A stretch of DNA of 52,039 bases from an uncultured Prevotellaceae bacterium (GTDB taxonomy: Bacteria; Bacteroidota; Bacteroidia; Bacteroidales; Bacteroidaceae): NCBI GenBank assembly GCA_900316505.1, contig ONDH01000029.1, positions 1-52,039 on the forward strand, in the 5' to 3' direction. Below the pieces are notes generated by a model. That model did no database searches. It was given only the letters and a program-made list of their open reading frames with translations, and had not been told where the DNA came from. Positions 8,752 to 18,400 of this stretch are shown piece after piece. The stretch's first letter is position 1; the number at the start of each line of letters is the position of its first letter. A program made the position numbers and the translations under genes.

Positions 8752-10238
8752 GAGGTCTTATTCTTTTTCTTCTTGGGTATTTCCGGCATTTGCTCTAACA
8801 AGTCAGTAATCGCTTTAGCATGACTCATCATTTGCTCCGACAGCGTCTGAGTTTCTTCTTTCGTGATATTCTCATAATTCTCTTCCAAATGTGCCACACC
8901 ACCATCGATACCCTTGATAGGCATAATCATCTTGTCGGCAATCTTATGAATGAAGTACATCTTCAAATTGTCAGCCTCTCGCACCTTTGCATGAATGGCT
9001 CCCAGTTCTTCATTGCGCTCCTTGAGCGTTTCAGACAGGTCATTCATCTGCTGTATGTTGAGTGACAACGAGGTGTGCATCTCACCAAAATTGTTTTGCA
9101 ACATGCCCACCTCATCTTTCCTTCTGGTGGAAGGGATATGAATGGAATAGTCTCCCTGTGAGATGCGCTGTGCCGACTGAGACAACAACTCCAGCGGCTT
9201 CAGATGTCCGCGCACGATAAAGAAGCAGAAGGCTACAATCAGCACAATACTCAACAGCATGATGACAAACATATAGGACTGCTGACGTTTGCTGACAGCA
9301 AAGATGTCATCCTCCGGACACACCATGCAGACATTCCAATGTCCATTGTTCATGGCTTTATAAAGCACATAACAATCCTTTCCTCTCACATGGACGGAAC
9401 GACAGCCTGACTCTCCCGCCAAAATCGACCTCACCAATTCCTTCACCCTCGGATCTGGCTCTTTCGCCATCTCCTTGGGCATCATCTTATGGTAGAGGAA
9501 CGTGCTGTCACGATGGATGATATAAGTGCCTGGTCCTGCCAGAACAGTTGTATAAGAGTTCGGGAAGGGATGGGAACTAAGAATCATGTTTGACAACCAT
9601 TCCACAGACACATCGGCTGCCATCACACCCACGGGATTACCCTTCTTGTCATGGATAGGCATACAGCACGACACAATGGTCGAGTTGATGGTGTCATTAG
9701 GAGCATGAGGCCTCACCCAGCAGGTCGTGTTCTCTTCCATCGGAATCGTGTACCAGTTCACCCCCACATAGGGTGTTTCAGCAAAGAGATCGGGCTGAAT
9801 GATGTGAGGGTCATGTGTTATGATGACAACGTCACTATCCTCGTCTTCCGGATGATAAGCGTAAGTAAGGAACAATTCTCCTTTCTCCTTGTAGTAATTG
9901 GGCTTAAAGACGATGGCACACCCGACAATGTTCGGATTGTTTCTGGTCATCTGACTGCAGTAGGTCTCCATCATGTCTGGTTCATGCAGCTTTTGCTCCA
10001 CATTCCATCTCATGTTCCTGGTCGCCACTTCGACAGCGTGCAAGTGATTCTCGATGTACTGCACCTTCTCGTTCAGCATCTGTTCTGCTTTCGCCAAGGA
10101 TTCCTGCTCAATCGCATTATGGGAATAACGGAACATCACCGAAAGGGCGGCTACCAACAAGACAGTCACCGACAGCAACACGCACAGACATATTCGTGCA
10201 GAGAGCGTTCTACGGAAATATTGAGTGATTCGAGTCAA
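8748..10238 (-). CDS. Cache-HAMP sensor protein with vestigial HisKA and no ATPase domain
   Basis: 496 aa paralog of the downstream kinase: membrane segment at about 13-35, periplasmic Cache-like domain, second membrane segment (about 325-350), HAMP, coiled coil, and a C-terminal segment aligned to the partner's HisKA (AD..K..FIH, with FIHKIADKMIMPIKG here). Asp435 occupies the phosphoacceptor column and no HATPase domain follows; the protein ends in a lysine-rich tail. It therefore cannot be a kinase. Possible roles are a co-receptor heterodimerising with the partner through HAMP/HisKA helices, or a decoy. It is the first gene of the two-gene operon and has its own strong promoter. Confidence 0.8.
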   Translation of the reverse strand: MTRITQYFRRTLSARICLCVLLSVTVLLVAALSVMFRYSHNAIEQESLAKAEQMLNEKVQYIENHLHAVEVATRNMRWNVEQKLHEPDMMETYCSQMTRNNPNIVGCAIVFKPNYYKEKGELFLTYAYHPEDEDSDVVIITHDPHIIQPDLFAETPYVGVNWYTIPMEENTTCWVRPHAPNDTINSTIVSCCMPIHDKKGNPVGVMAADVSVEWLSNMILSSHPFPNSYTTVLAGPGTYIIHRDSTFLYHKMMPKEMAKEPDPRVKELVRSILAGESGCRSVHVRGKDCYVLYKAMNNGHWNVCMVCPEDDIFAVSKRQQSYMFVIMLLSIVLIVAFCFFIVRGHLKPLELLSQSAQRISQGDYSIHIPSTRRKDEVGMLQNNFGEMHTSLSLNIQQMNDLSETLKERNEELGAIHAKVREADNLKMYFIHKIADKMIMPIKGIDGGVAHLEENYENITKEETQTLSEQMMSHAKAITDLLEQMPEIPKKKKNKTS

Positions 10239-10283
10239 AGTTTCTAGTATTTCAAATACCTGTCAAGGTTAATGTTATGAGTG

Positions 10284-10314
10284 CAAATATACGTCTTTCT
10301 CATCAACTTACAAA
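10284..10314 (-). promoter_or_regulatory. Promoter of the two-sensor operon
   Basis: On the minus strand TTTG (plus-strand 10311-10314) is followed by 19 bp and TATATTTG (10284-10291), a perfect Bacteroidota promoter layout. The leader to the ATG at 10238 is about 40 nt. Confidence 0.8.
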
Positions 10315-10344
10315 TAAAAATAGCAAAAAAATGAGAAATGTCAC

Positions 10345-10383
10345 AAAAAAAATGCACAACTGACTCACAAGCCAATTGTGCAT
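10345..10383 (-). terminator. Intrinsic terminator after the arabinofuranosidase gene
   Basis: Read on the minus strand, ATGCACAATTGG and CAGTTGTGCAT form a stem of about 11 bp with one wobble mismatch, followed by a run of eight T. It lies about 20 nt past the arabinofuranosidase stop codon and upstream of the sensor promoter. Confidence 0.8.
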
Positions 10384-10403
10384 TCTTTCTTTTGATCCTG
10401 TTT

Positions 10404-12404
10404 TTACTTCACTTTCAGACGAATCACATTAGCAGAGTAAGGTGCCACGGAGATCGTCATCTTCTTGGCAATCTTGACGTCTTTCGTCTGAGGAGCAACG
10501 GGTTGGGCATCGAAATTGTTTTCAGCATCGATGGATTCGTTGCTGATGGTCGTCATTGGAGCTACAGCAGGGAAACCTTTGAACTTGCTCAGGTCGATGG
10601 TCGCATTCTTTGCCTCGCCAGCTGCATTGATGAGCTTGATGTACAGTTCGCCCTTCTCGGTGTTGAGCACGGCAGAGGTGCCCTGGTACTTGTCACCGCC
10701 TTCGAATTTAGCCACATCACCGTAGTAGTAGTCACCGGCAGTGGTACCGAACATCTGCTGCACATAGTAGCTGCAAGTGTAGATGACTTTCTCGTTGTCG
10801 AAGTAGATGAGGTCGGGGTTCCAGCTCTCATGGTTCTTCTTGGCGAAGAGAGGTGCATAACTTGTCATAGTCACCACATCGCCGTTGCGCTCGACACCAA
10901 GAAGATAGAGACCTTCGTAGAGGGCATCAGCCAACTTCTTGTCCTTGGCTGCATACTCACCCAAATAGACCTTCGTCTTGCGATCGCGTGGATAGTTGTC
11001 ATAGTTGGCCTGATTGTCAAGGAAATAGTTACGTGGCTCGTAGTAGTGCTCATCCAAGATGTCCACACCTGTCTCTTCAGCAATTCTCCAACCGTTTTCG
11101 AAGTCGGGGTTGCCCTTGTGAGAGCCAGGACCCGCCGTGCCGACAATCACAATGTCAGGATATTTCGCACGTATGCGCTCATATATATACTTAAAGCGTT
11201 CTTCAAACTCCTTCGTAATCTTCTCTTCGTTACCAAGACCCAGATACTTTAAGTTGAAAGGCTTGGGGTGACCAGCTTCTGCACGTATCTTACCCCACTT
11301 GGTGTTCACGTCGCCATTTGCCCACTCAATGAGGTCAAGTGCTTCGTTCACCCACTCGTCCATCTCGCTCATAGGCACGAAATCCTGAGCCTGTGTGCGC
11401 ATGCTCCAACCACCATTCGTACCCTGACAGTTCACACCGCAAGGAAGAATTGGAAGTGGTTCCATGCCGAGATCTTCGCAGAATTGGAAGTATTCATAGT
11501 AACCAAGACCCATGGACTGATGATAGCCCCAAGTGTTCTTCAAACCACGACGCTGCTCCTTTGGACCTACTGTGGTCTTCCAACGGTAAGTGTCCCAGAA
11601 ACCGTCGCCGCCACCGTGCACCACGCAACCACCGGGGAAACGCATGAACTTAGGCTCCAAGCCTGCCAATGCCTCAGCCAAGTCTTTACGCAAGCCATGA
11701 CCTTTATAAGTGTCTTGTGGCATCAAAGAAACCATATCGATGTCCAAGTCTCCCTGAGTCAGCACCAATATCTGCAGGCTGGCATTCGTGCAGTCTTCAG
11801 ATGATGTGAGTGTAGCTTCATACTTCTTCCAGGAAGTGTCGCTCACATTGAGAGTGGTCTCTGCCAATACTGAAGGCTGAGCGCCCCATCCCTGTCCGGG
11901 CTTTGTCAGCACCACGCGCACCTGCTTGGCAGCACCAATATTGCGGAAAAACACCGAGAAATCATATTTCGCACCAGCCTTCACACTGATGCCGTCGAAA
12001 CCATCATTCTCCAAACCAAAACCTTTCCAGCCCGCATAGTCATAATATTCTTTCACACGCTCAGTGTGCAGACGCATGTAGGTGGGGTTGTTCGGATGAA
12101 TGGGGTTGTCCATACGTACCTGAAGCATGCCCAGTGAGTGACCGGGACGTGCTGTCTTCCATGATGTGCCAGGTCCCCAACCGTCACGTTCGTTGGGGTT
12201 GTACTCGAATGAGCCATTCTCTATCAACTCTGCATAGAGACCACCATCAGCTGAGTAACTGATGTCCTCGAAGAAGATGCCAATGAGTTCCTTACTGATT
12301 TTCTTACCTCCTGCAGGAGCCTTCACTTTCTGAGCAGAAGCGGTCAGAGGTGCTCCCAAAAATGCCGCAAGCGCTGCGGCTTGCATGATGTTTCTAAATG
12401 ACAT
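10404..12404 (-). CDS. Secreted alpha-L-arabinofuranosidase, GH51
   Basis: 666 aa. It releases terminal alpha-L-arabinofuranosyl residues from arabinan or arabinoxylan. The N-terminus is a signal peptide ending TASAQ, placing the enzyme in the periplasm or on the surface. Residues about 130-260 look like a carbohydrate-binding beta-sandwich (CBM4/9-like), followed by the GH51 barrel and a C-terminal beta domain. The acid/base is Glu393 in LGLGNEE and the probable nucleophile is Glu483 in VYLGEYA; both are conserved. FMRFPGGCVV also fits GH51. No SusC/SusD, sensor-regulator or other glycosidase gene adjoins it, so it appears to be a stand-alone plant-polysaccharide enzyme. Confidence 0.92.
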   Translation of the reverse strand: MSFRNIMQAAALAAFLGAPLTASAQKVKAPAGGKKISKELIGIFFEDISYSADGGLYAELIENGSFEYNPNERDGWGPGTSWKTARPGHSLGMLQVRMDNPIHPNNPTYMRLHTERVKEYYDYAGWKGFGLENDGFDGISVKAGAKYDFSVFFRNIGAAKQVRVVLTKPGQGWGAQPSVLAETTLNVSDTSWKKYEATLTSSEDCTNASLQILVLTQGDLDIDMVSLMPQDTYKGHGLRKDLAEALAGLEPKFMRFPGGCVVHGGGDGFWDTYRWKTTVGPKEQRRGLKNTWGYHQSMGLGYYEYFQFCEDLGMEPLPILPCGVNCQGTNGGWSMRTQAQDFVPMSEMDEWVNEALDLIEWANGDVNTKWGKIRAEAGHPKPFNLKYLGLGNEEKITKEFEERFKYIYERIRAKYPDIVIVGTAGPGSHKGNPDFENGWRIAEETGVDILDEHYYEPRNYFLDNQANYDNYPRDRKTKVYLGEYAAKDKKLADALYEGLYLLGVERNGDVVTMTSYAPLFAKKNHESWNPDLIYFDNEKVIYTCSYYVQQMFGTTAGDYYYGDVAKFEGGDKYQGTSAVLNTEKGELYIKLINAAGEAKNATIDLSKFKGFPAVAPMTTISNESIDAENNFDAQPVAPQTKDVKIAKKMTISVAPYSANVIRLKVK

Positions 12405-12445
12405 AGGTTATTAAGTTTTTTGTATTAAAGATGAAAATTTGGGGA

Positions 12446-12453
12446 CAAAGATA
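12446..12453 (-). promoter_or_regulatory. -7 box of the arabinofuranosidase promoter
   Basis: The minus strand reads TATCTTTG about 40 nt before the ATG at 12404. Directly upstream lie GAGAGTT heptamers (plus-strand 12461-12490). I see no clear -33 TTTG at the usual distance. Confidence 0.65.
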
Positions 12454-12460
12454 CAAAAAA

Positions 12461-12490
12461 GTTGAAAGTTGAGAGTTGAGAGTTGAGAGT
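12461..12490. repeat. GAGAGTT heptamer run
   Basis: Four heptamers (AAAGTT then GAGAGTT repeated) lie between the diverging arabinofuranosidase and tyrS promoters. They are the complement of the AACTCTC/AACTCTA heptamers seen at 34.2-42.2 kb. Confidence 0.75.
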
Positions 12491-12589
12491 TTTTTTTATT
12501 TGATGTCCTTTTTTCTTGAAAAAACAACAATTCCTTACCCTTTTTTCTTTTTTCATTTTCTCATTCTTTCTTTTTTTCATTTTTTTCCC

Positions 12590-12597
12590 TACCTTTG
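12590..12597 (+). promoter_or_regulatory. -7 box of the tyrS promoter
   Basis: TACCTTTG lies 34 nt before the ATG at 12632, after a long T-rich tract. No clear TTTG is present at -33. Confidence 0.7.
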
Positions 12598-12631
12598 CAC
12601 CCCAAAACATAAAAACTTAAAACTCAACATA

Positions 12632-13927
12632 ATGAAAGATTTCGTACAAGAACTCACATGGCGTGGGATGATACACCAAATGATGCCCGGTACAGACGAA
12701 CTGCTCAAAAAAGAGCAAGTCACTGCATACCTCGGCATTGATCCCACTGCCGACTCTCTCCACATCGGACACCTCTGCGGTGTGATGATGCTCCGCCACT
12801 TCCAGCGTTGCGGCCACAAGCCCCTTGCCCTCATCGGAGGTGCAACAGGCATGATTGGCGACCCATCGGGCAAGAGTCAGGAGCGCAATCTCCTCGACGA
12901 GGAAACTTTGCGCCACAATGTTGCCTGCATAAAGAAACAGCTCTCCCATTTCCTCGACTTTGACAGCGATGCACCTAACCGTGCGGAACTCGTCAACAAC
13001 TACGATTGGATGAAGGACTTCAAGTTCCTTGATTTTGTGCGCGACATCGGCAAACACATCACCGTCAACTACATGATGGCAAAGGAGTCTGTGCAGAAGC
13101 GTCTGAACGGAGAGGCACGTGACGGTTTGAGTTTCACGGAGTTCACCTATCAACTGCTGCAGGGGTACGATTTCTACTACCTCAACGAGCACAAGGGCTG
13201 CAAACTCCAGCTCGGCGGTGCTGACCAATGGGGCAACATCACCACAGGTTCTGAACTCATCCGCCGCATGAACGGAAACGAGTGCTTCGCCCTCACCTGT
13301 CCTCTCGTTACCAAGAGCGACGGACGCAAATTCGGCAAAACCGAAAGTGGTAACGTATGGCTCGACCGCACCCGCACCTCACCTTACCAGTTCTACCAGT
13401 TCTGGCTCAACGTGCCTGATGAGGATGCCAAGCGCTACATCAAGATATTCACTTCGCTGGAGAAAGAGGAGATTGACGCCATCATCGCCGAGCAAGATGC
13501 CGACCCTGGTCGCCGTGTGCTCCAAAAGCGTCTTGCCGAGGAAGTGACCGTCATGGTACATTCTCGCGAAGACTACGACATGGCAGTCGAGGCATCCAAC
13601 ATCCTCTTTGGCAAATCCACCAAGGAGAGCCTCCTTAAACTTGACGAGCAAACCCTGCTCGATGTCTTTGCTGGTGTACCCCGTTTCGAAGTGGAGAAGA
13701 GCCTTTTCGATGCAGGGGTGAAACTTGCTGACTTGACTGTTGACCACGCACAGGTCTTCCCCAGCAAGGGCGAAGTGAAGACACTCGTCAAGGGTGGCGG
13801 CGTAAGCATCAACAAGGACAAGGCATCCGCACCTGACCAAATGCTCACCACTGCAGACCTGCTCGATGGCAAGTACATCCTCGTGCAACAGGGCAAAAAG
13901 AAGTATAGCCTCATCATTGCAAAATAA
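12632..13927 (+). CDS. tyrS: Tyrosyl-tRNA synthetase
   Basis: 431 aa class I aminoacyl-tRNA synthetase charging tRNA-Tyr. The HIGH signature is [10 protein letters not shown], and the KMSKS-equivalent is GRKFGKTES, the usual KFGK form of bacterial TyrRS. Tyrosine-site features such as YDFYYL and GGADQWGN are present. The C-terminal 80 residues form the S4-like tRNA-binding domain. The start at 12632 was chosen because it gives the standard N-terminus and lies just downstream of a promoter; the open frame upstream is poly-T-derived sequence. It is followed after 14 nt by pyrH, probably co-transcribed. Confidence 0.97.
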   Translation: MKDFVQELTWRGMIHQMMPGTDELLKKEQVTAYLGIDPTADSLHIGHLCGVMMLRHFQRCGHKPLALIGGATGMIGDPSGKSQERNLLDEETLRHNVACIKKQLSHFLDFDSDAPNRAELVNNYDWMKDFKFLDFVRDIGKHITVNYMMAKESVQKRLNGEARDGLSFTEFTYQLLQGYDFYYLNEHKGCKLQLGGADQWGNITTGSELIRRMNGNECFALTCPLVTKSDGRKFGKTESGNVWLDRTRTSPYQFYQFWLNVPDEDAKRYIKIFTSLEKEEIDAIIAEQDADPGRRVLQKRLAEEVTVMVHSREDYDMAVEASNILFGKSTKESLLKLDEQTLLDVFAGVPRFEVEKSLFDAGVKLADLTVDHAQVFPSKGEVKTLVKGGGVSINKDKASAPDQMLTTADLLDGKYILVQQGKKKYSLIIAK

Positions 13928-13941
13928 ACAAGATAGAAGTT

Positions 13942-14652
13942 ATGGCAAAATTCAAGCGTATATTGCTGAAACTCTCGGGTGAGAGTCTGGCAGGAGAACA
14001 GAAACAGGGCATCAATGTGGAGCGACTGAACCAGTATGCCCAGCAGATTAAGGAGATTGCAGAGATGGGGGTGCAGATTGGCATCGTCATCGGTGGCGGC
14101 AACATTTTCCGTGGTCTTAGCGGAGCGGGCAAGGGCTTCGACCGTGTGAAAGGAGACCAGATGGGAATGTGCGCCACGGTCATCAATTCACTGGCTTTGT
14201 CGAGCGCGCTTGGAGCAATAGGTCAGAAGAACCGTGTCTTGACAGCTATCCGAATGGAGCCCATCGGTGAGTTTTACAATAAGTGGAAGGCCATCGAAGC
14301 TATGGAACAGGGCGAAGTTGTCATCATGGGGGCTGGTACAGGTTCTCCATATTTCACCACTGACACGGGTTCGTCCCTGCGTGGTGTGGAAATTGAGGCA
14401 GACGTGATGCTGAAAGGCACCCGTGTGGATGGTGTCTATACGGCAGACCCAGAGAAAGACCCCACGGCTACAAAATATCACGACATCACTTATGCAGAGG
14501 TGATTGCCCAAAACCTCAAGGTGATGGACATCTCAGCCACTGCCATGTGTATGGAAAACAACCTTCCTATCTATGTGTTCAACATGGACATCGTAGGCAA
14601 CTTGAAGAAAGTGATGGAAGGTGAGGACATCGGTACGTTGGTACACAATTAA
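13942..14652 (+). CDS. pyrH: UMP kinase
   Basis: 236 aa amino-acid-kinase-fold enzyme converting UMP and ATP to UDP. The N-terminal RILLKLSGESLAG, the glycine-rich IVIGGGNIFRG and the MGAGTGSPYFTTDT segment are hallmarks of bacterial PyrH, and the length is normal. It begins 14 nt after tyrS. A large inverted repeat directly after the stop separates it from a convergent gene. Confidence 0.97.
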   Translation: MAKFKRILLKLSGESLAGEQKQGINVERLNQYAQQIKEIAEMGVQIGIVIGGGNIFRGLSGAGKGFDRVKGDQMGMCATVINSLALSSALGAIGQKNRVLTAIRMEPIGEFYNKWKAIEAMEQGEVVIMGAGTGSPYFTTDTGSSLRGVEIEADVMLKGTRVDGVYTADPEKDPTATKYHDITYAEVIAQNLKVMDISATAMCMENNLPIYVFNMDIVGNLKKVMEGEDIGTLVHN

Positions 14653-14658
14653 ATACAT

Positions 14659-14756
14659 AATTTGACCATTTACAATTTACATTTGATAGGCTCATGCAAT
14701 GTGGGCAAACCAACCACACACTGCACAGCAAATTGTACATTGTAAATGGTCAAATT
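14659..14756. terminator. Large inverted repeat between convergent genes, probable bidirectional terminator
   Basis: Arms 14659-14681 and 14734-14756 are complementary at 22 of 23 bases (core AATTTGACCATTTACAAT) with a loop of about 50 nt. It sits between the converging pyrH and Sel1-repeat genes. The right arm (14730-14758) recurs reversed at 35692-35720, with one mismatch in 29, so it belongs to a dispersed repeat family. Confidence 0.65.
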
Positions 14757-14766
14757 GTCAATAGAA

Positions 14767-15219
14767 TTATTTCCCTATCAGTTTCTGTAAGGCTATAGCA
14801 GTTTTGTCACCTTCGGCAACATCTTCTTTCAGTTTTTCCTTTGCTTTGTCATTTTTCATGGCTTTGAGCATCCATGCCTTTGCCTTGGCAGAGTCTTTGG
14901 CAGTACCCTTGCCTTTCATGTAGCATTTGGCTAATTGGTATTGGGATTTACCATGCCCTTGCTGGGCACCTTTCAGATACCACTGATAGGCTTTCTGATT
15001 GTCTTCGGTTACACCGTGACCCTTGTCGTAGCAACGCCCAACACGATATTGCGCCTTCTTGTTACCCTTCTGGGCTGCAGGCAGCAGTTTCTTGAAAGCC
15101 TGCTCGTACTTCTTGGCATCATATAGTTTCTTGCCCTCGTCGTAGAGAGCGTCTGCACTTTGGCTTCTTGCCACGATGCTGAGCAAAAACATCAGCATGA
15201 AAAGAATCTGTCTTGTCAT
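14767..15219 (-). CDS. Exported Sel1-repeat (TPR-like) protein
   Basis: 150 aa. It starts with a signal peptide (MTRQILFMLMFLLSIVARSQ). Residues about 25-60 form a TPR-like helix pair, and two clear Sel1 repeats follow: AQYRVGRCYDKGHGVTEDNQ with KAYQWYLKGAQQGH, and SQYQLAKCYMKGKGTAKDS. Sel1 proteins are helical scaffolds for protein-protein contacts, and this one is probably periplasmic. No partner is evident beside it. Confidence 0.85.
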   Translation of the reverse strand: MTRQILFMLMFLLSIVARSQSADALYDEGKKLYDAKKYEQAFKKLLPAAQKGNKKAQYRVGRCYDKGHGVTEDNQKAYQWYLKGAQQGHGKSQYQLAKCYMKGKGTAKDSAKAKAWMLKAMKNDKAKEKLKEDVAEGDKTAIALQKLIGK

Positions 15220-15259
15220 AGGTTTTGTGTGATTGTGGTGTTGTTTATAATTTCCGGTG

Positions 15260-15292
15260 CAAATGTACTATTTTAAATTGATTATTGACAAA
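15260..15292 (-). promoter_or_regulatory. Promoter of the Sel1-repeat gene
   Basis: The minus strand has TTTG (15289-15292), 21 bp, then TACATTTG (15260-15267), about 40 nt before the ATG at 15219. Confidence 0.7.
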
Positions 15293-15369
15293 TGACAATG
15301 AATAATTCGACATTCGGGGCATTTTTTTGTGTCGAGAACACACTGGACAGCAAAAATATCAATTATCAA

Positions 15370-15401
15370 TTGTCAATTGTCAATTAAAATCCGTACCTTT
15401 G
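15370..15401 (+). promoter_or_regulatory. Promoter of carB, with a TCAATTG heptamer run
   Basis: TACCTTTG at 15394-15401 is preceded by TTG at 15370-15372 with 21 bp between. The TTG lies inside a run of TCAATTG/TCAATTA heptamers (15357-15386), so the repeat itself supplies the -33 element. Confidence 0.7.
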
Positions 15402-15433
15402 CACAAAATTTCACGAAAATACATTTTTTGCAG

Positions 15434-18400
15434 ATGAAAAAGCAATTGAAGAAGGTGCTTGTCTTGGGCTCTGGAGCCTTGAAGATTGGACAGGCAGGTG
15501 AGTTTGACTACTCAGGTAGTCAGGCACTCAAGGCACTTCGCGAGGAAGGCATCCGGTCAGTACTCGTGAATCCTAACGTAGCAACCATTCAGACGAGTGA
15601 AGGTATTGCAGACAAGGTTTATTTCTTGCCCGTCAATACCTTTTTTGTTACTGAAATCATCAAGAAGGAACGTCCAGACGGCATTCTGTTAGCATTTGGT
15701 GGTCAAACAGCACTGAACTGCGGCACAGAATTGTTCCAAAAAGGTATCCTGAAGGAGTATGGCGTAGAGGTGCTGGGCACCAGCGTCGAGGCCATCATGA
15801 ATACAGAAGACCGCGACCTCTTCGTCAAGGAGTTGAACAAGGTGAACCTGAAAGTGCCTGTAAGCCAAGCTTGCGAGACAATGGACGAGGCGGTTGCCAC
15901 TGCACGCCGAATCGGCTACCCCATCATGATTCGTTCTGCTTATGCATTGGGCGGTCTTGGTTCTGGCGTGTGTCCTGACGAGGATACCTTCATCAAAATT
16001 GCAGAATCAGCTTTCACGTTTGCCCCACAGGTGCTCGTGGAGGAGAGTTTGAAGGGTTGGAAGGAGATTGAGTTTGAGTGTATCCGTGATGCTAACGACC
16101 ACTGCTTCACAGTGGCTTCAATGGAGAATTTCGACCCACTCGGCATCCACACAGGTGAAAGTATCGTGGTGGCTCCAACTTGCTCACTCACAGAGGAACA
16201 GGTGAAGATGTTGCAGGACATCACCATCAAGTGTGTGCGTCACTTGAACATTGTGGGTGAGTGCAACATTCAGTTTGCCTTCAACGCTTTCACCAACGAC
16301 TACCGCATCATCGAAATCAATGCGCGTCTCAGCCGTTCGTCTGCTTTGGCTTCGAAGGCTACAGGTTATCCTCTCGCTTTCGTGGCTGCCAAGATTGCGT
16401 TGGGCTACACGCTCGACCAGATTGGCGAGATGGGCACAACAAACTCTGCGTATGTGGCTCCTTCTCTCGACTACCTCATCTGCAAGATTCCACGTTGGGA
16501 CTTGACGAAGTTTGTGGGTGTGAGTCGCAAGATTGGCTCAAGCATGAAGTCTGTGGGCGAAATCATGTCTATTGGCCGCACCTTCGAGGAGCTTATCCAG
16601 AAGGGACTCCGCATGATTGGTCAGGGCATGCACGGCTTTGTGGGCAACGACCACACGAAATTCGACAACCTTGACGAAGAACTCGCCAATCCAACCGATC
16701 TGCGCATCTTTGCTATTGCTCAAGCTTTGGAAGAGGGCTATACCATTGACCGCATCTATGAGTTGACCAAGATTGATCCTTGGTTCATCGAAAAGCTGAA
16801 GAATATCGTTGACTATAAGCATAAGCTGGAAACCTACAATGCAGTGGAAGACATCCCTGCTGACGTAATGCGTCAGGCAAAGATCTGGGGCTTCTCCGAC
16901 TTCCAAATTGCCCGTTTCGTGTTGAAGAACGCCGCCGGCAACATGGAGAAGGAAAACCTCGCCGTGCGTGCTTACCGCAAGAAGTTGGGCATCCTGCCAG
17001 CCGTGAAACGCATCCCAACCGTAGCAAGCGAGCATCCAGACTTGACCAACTACCTCTATATGACTTATGCGGTGGAAGGTTACGATGTCAACTATTATAA
17101 TAATGAGAAATCTGTGGTAGTGCTTGGCTCGGGCGCTTACCGCATTGGCTCTTCTGTGGAGTTTGACTGGTGTTCCGTGAATGCCATCACCACTGCCCGC
17201 AAGCTCGGTTATAAGAGCATCATGATCAACTACAACCCAGAGACGGTGTCAACAGACTATGATATGTGTGACCGTCTTTATTTCGACGAGCTTTCCTTTG
17301 AACGCGTGCTCGATGTGATTGACCTTGAGAATCCACGTGGTGTGATTGTCTCTGTGGGTGGTCAGATACCTAACAACTTGGCCATGAAGCTCTATCGTCA
17401 GAGTGTGCCAATCCTCGGTACCAGTCCTGTCAGCATTGACCGTGCGGAGAATCGTAATAAGTTCTCAGCCATGCTCGACCAACTGGGCATTGACCAGCCT
17501 CAGTGGAGCGCATTGACCAGCATGGATGACGTGAAGGCATTTGTAGAGCGCGTAGGCTTCCCTGTCCTGGTGCGTCCTTCTTATGTACTGTCAGGAGCTG
17601 CCATGAATGTCTGCTATGACTACGAAGAGCTCGAGCGTTTCCTCCAGATGGCAAGCGAAGTGAGCAAAGAATATCCTGTTGTCATCTCCCAATTCATGCA
17701 GGAGACCAATGAAGTGGAATTCGATGCTGTGGCACAGAATGGTGAAGTGGTTGAATACGCCATTTCCGAGCACGTTGAGTTTGCTGGTGTACACTCAGGT
17801 GATGCCACGATGGTGTTCCCTGCTCAGCAAATCAGCTTTGCCACTATCCGTCAGATCAAGAAGATCAGTCGCGCCATTGCGAAGGAACTTAACATCTCTG
17901 GTCCATTTAACATCCAATATCTCGCTAAGGGTCGTGATGTGAAGGTGATTGAGTGTAACCTCCGTGCTTCACGTTCGTTCCCATTCGTCAGCAAGGTGCT
18001 CAAGCGCAATTTCATCGACACAGCCACTCGCATCATGCTTGATGCTCCTTACACCAAGCCTGACAAGAGCGAGTTTGACATTGACCGCATGGGCGTGAAA
18101 GCCAGCCAGTTCTCTTTCGCCCGTCTGCAGAATGCTGACCCTGTGCTGGGTGTGGACATGAGCAGTACCGGTGAGGTGGGTTGCATGGGCGACACTTACG
18201 AAGAAGCACTCCTCAATGCGATGATTGCTACTGGTTACAAGATTCCTTCCAAGGATAAGGCCATCATGATTTCATCGGGTGGTACAAAAGAGAAGGTTGC
18301 GATGCTCGATGCTGCACGCGCCCTTGTCAAGAGCGGCTATACCATCTGCGCCAGCGAAGGCACAGCCAAGTTCCTCAACGACAACAACGTGCAGGCTACC

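Noticed and set aside
10338..11252. 304-codon plus-strand frame opposite the arabinofuranosidase
   Set aside because: Antisense to a gene with both catalytic glutamates identified; it also begins inside that gene's terminator.
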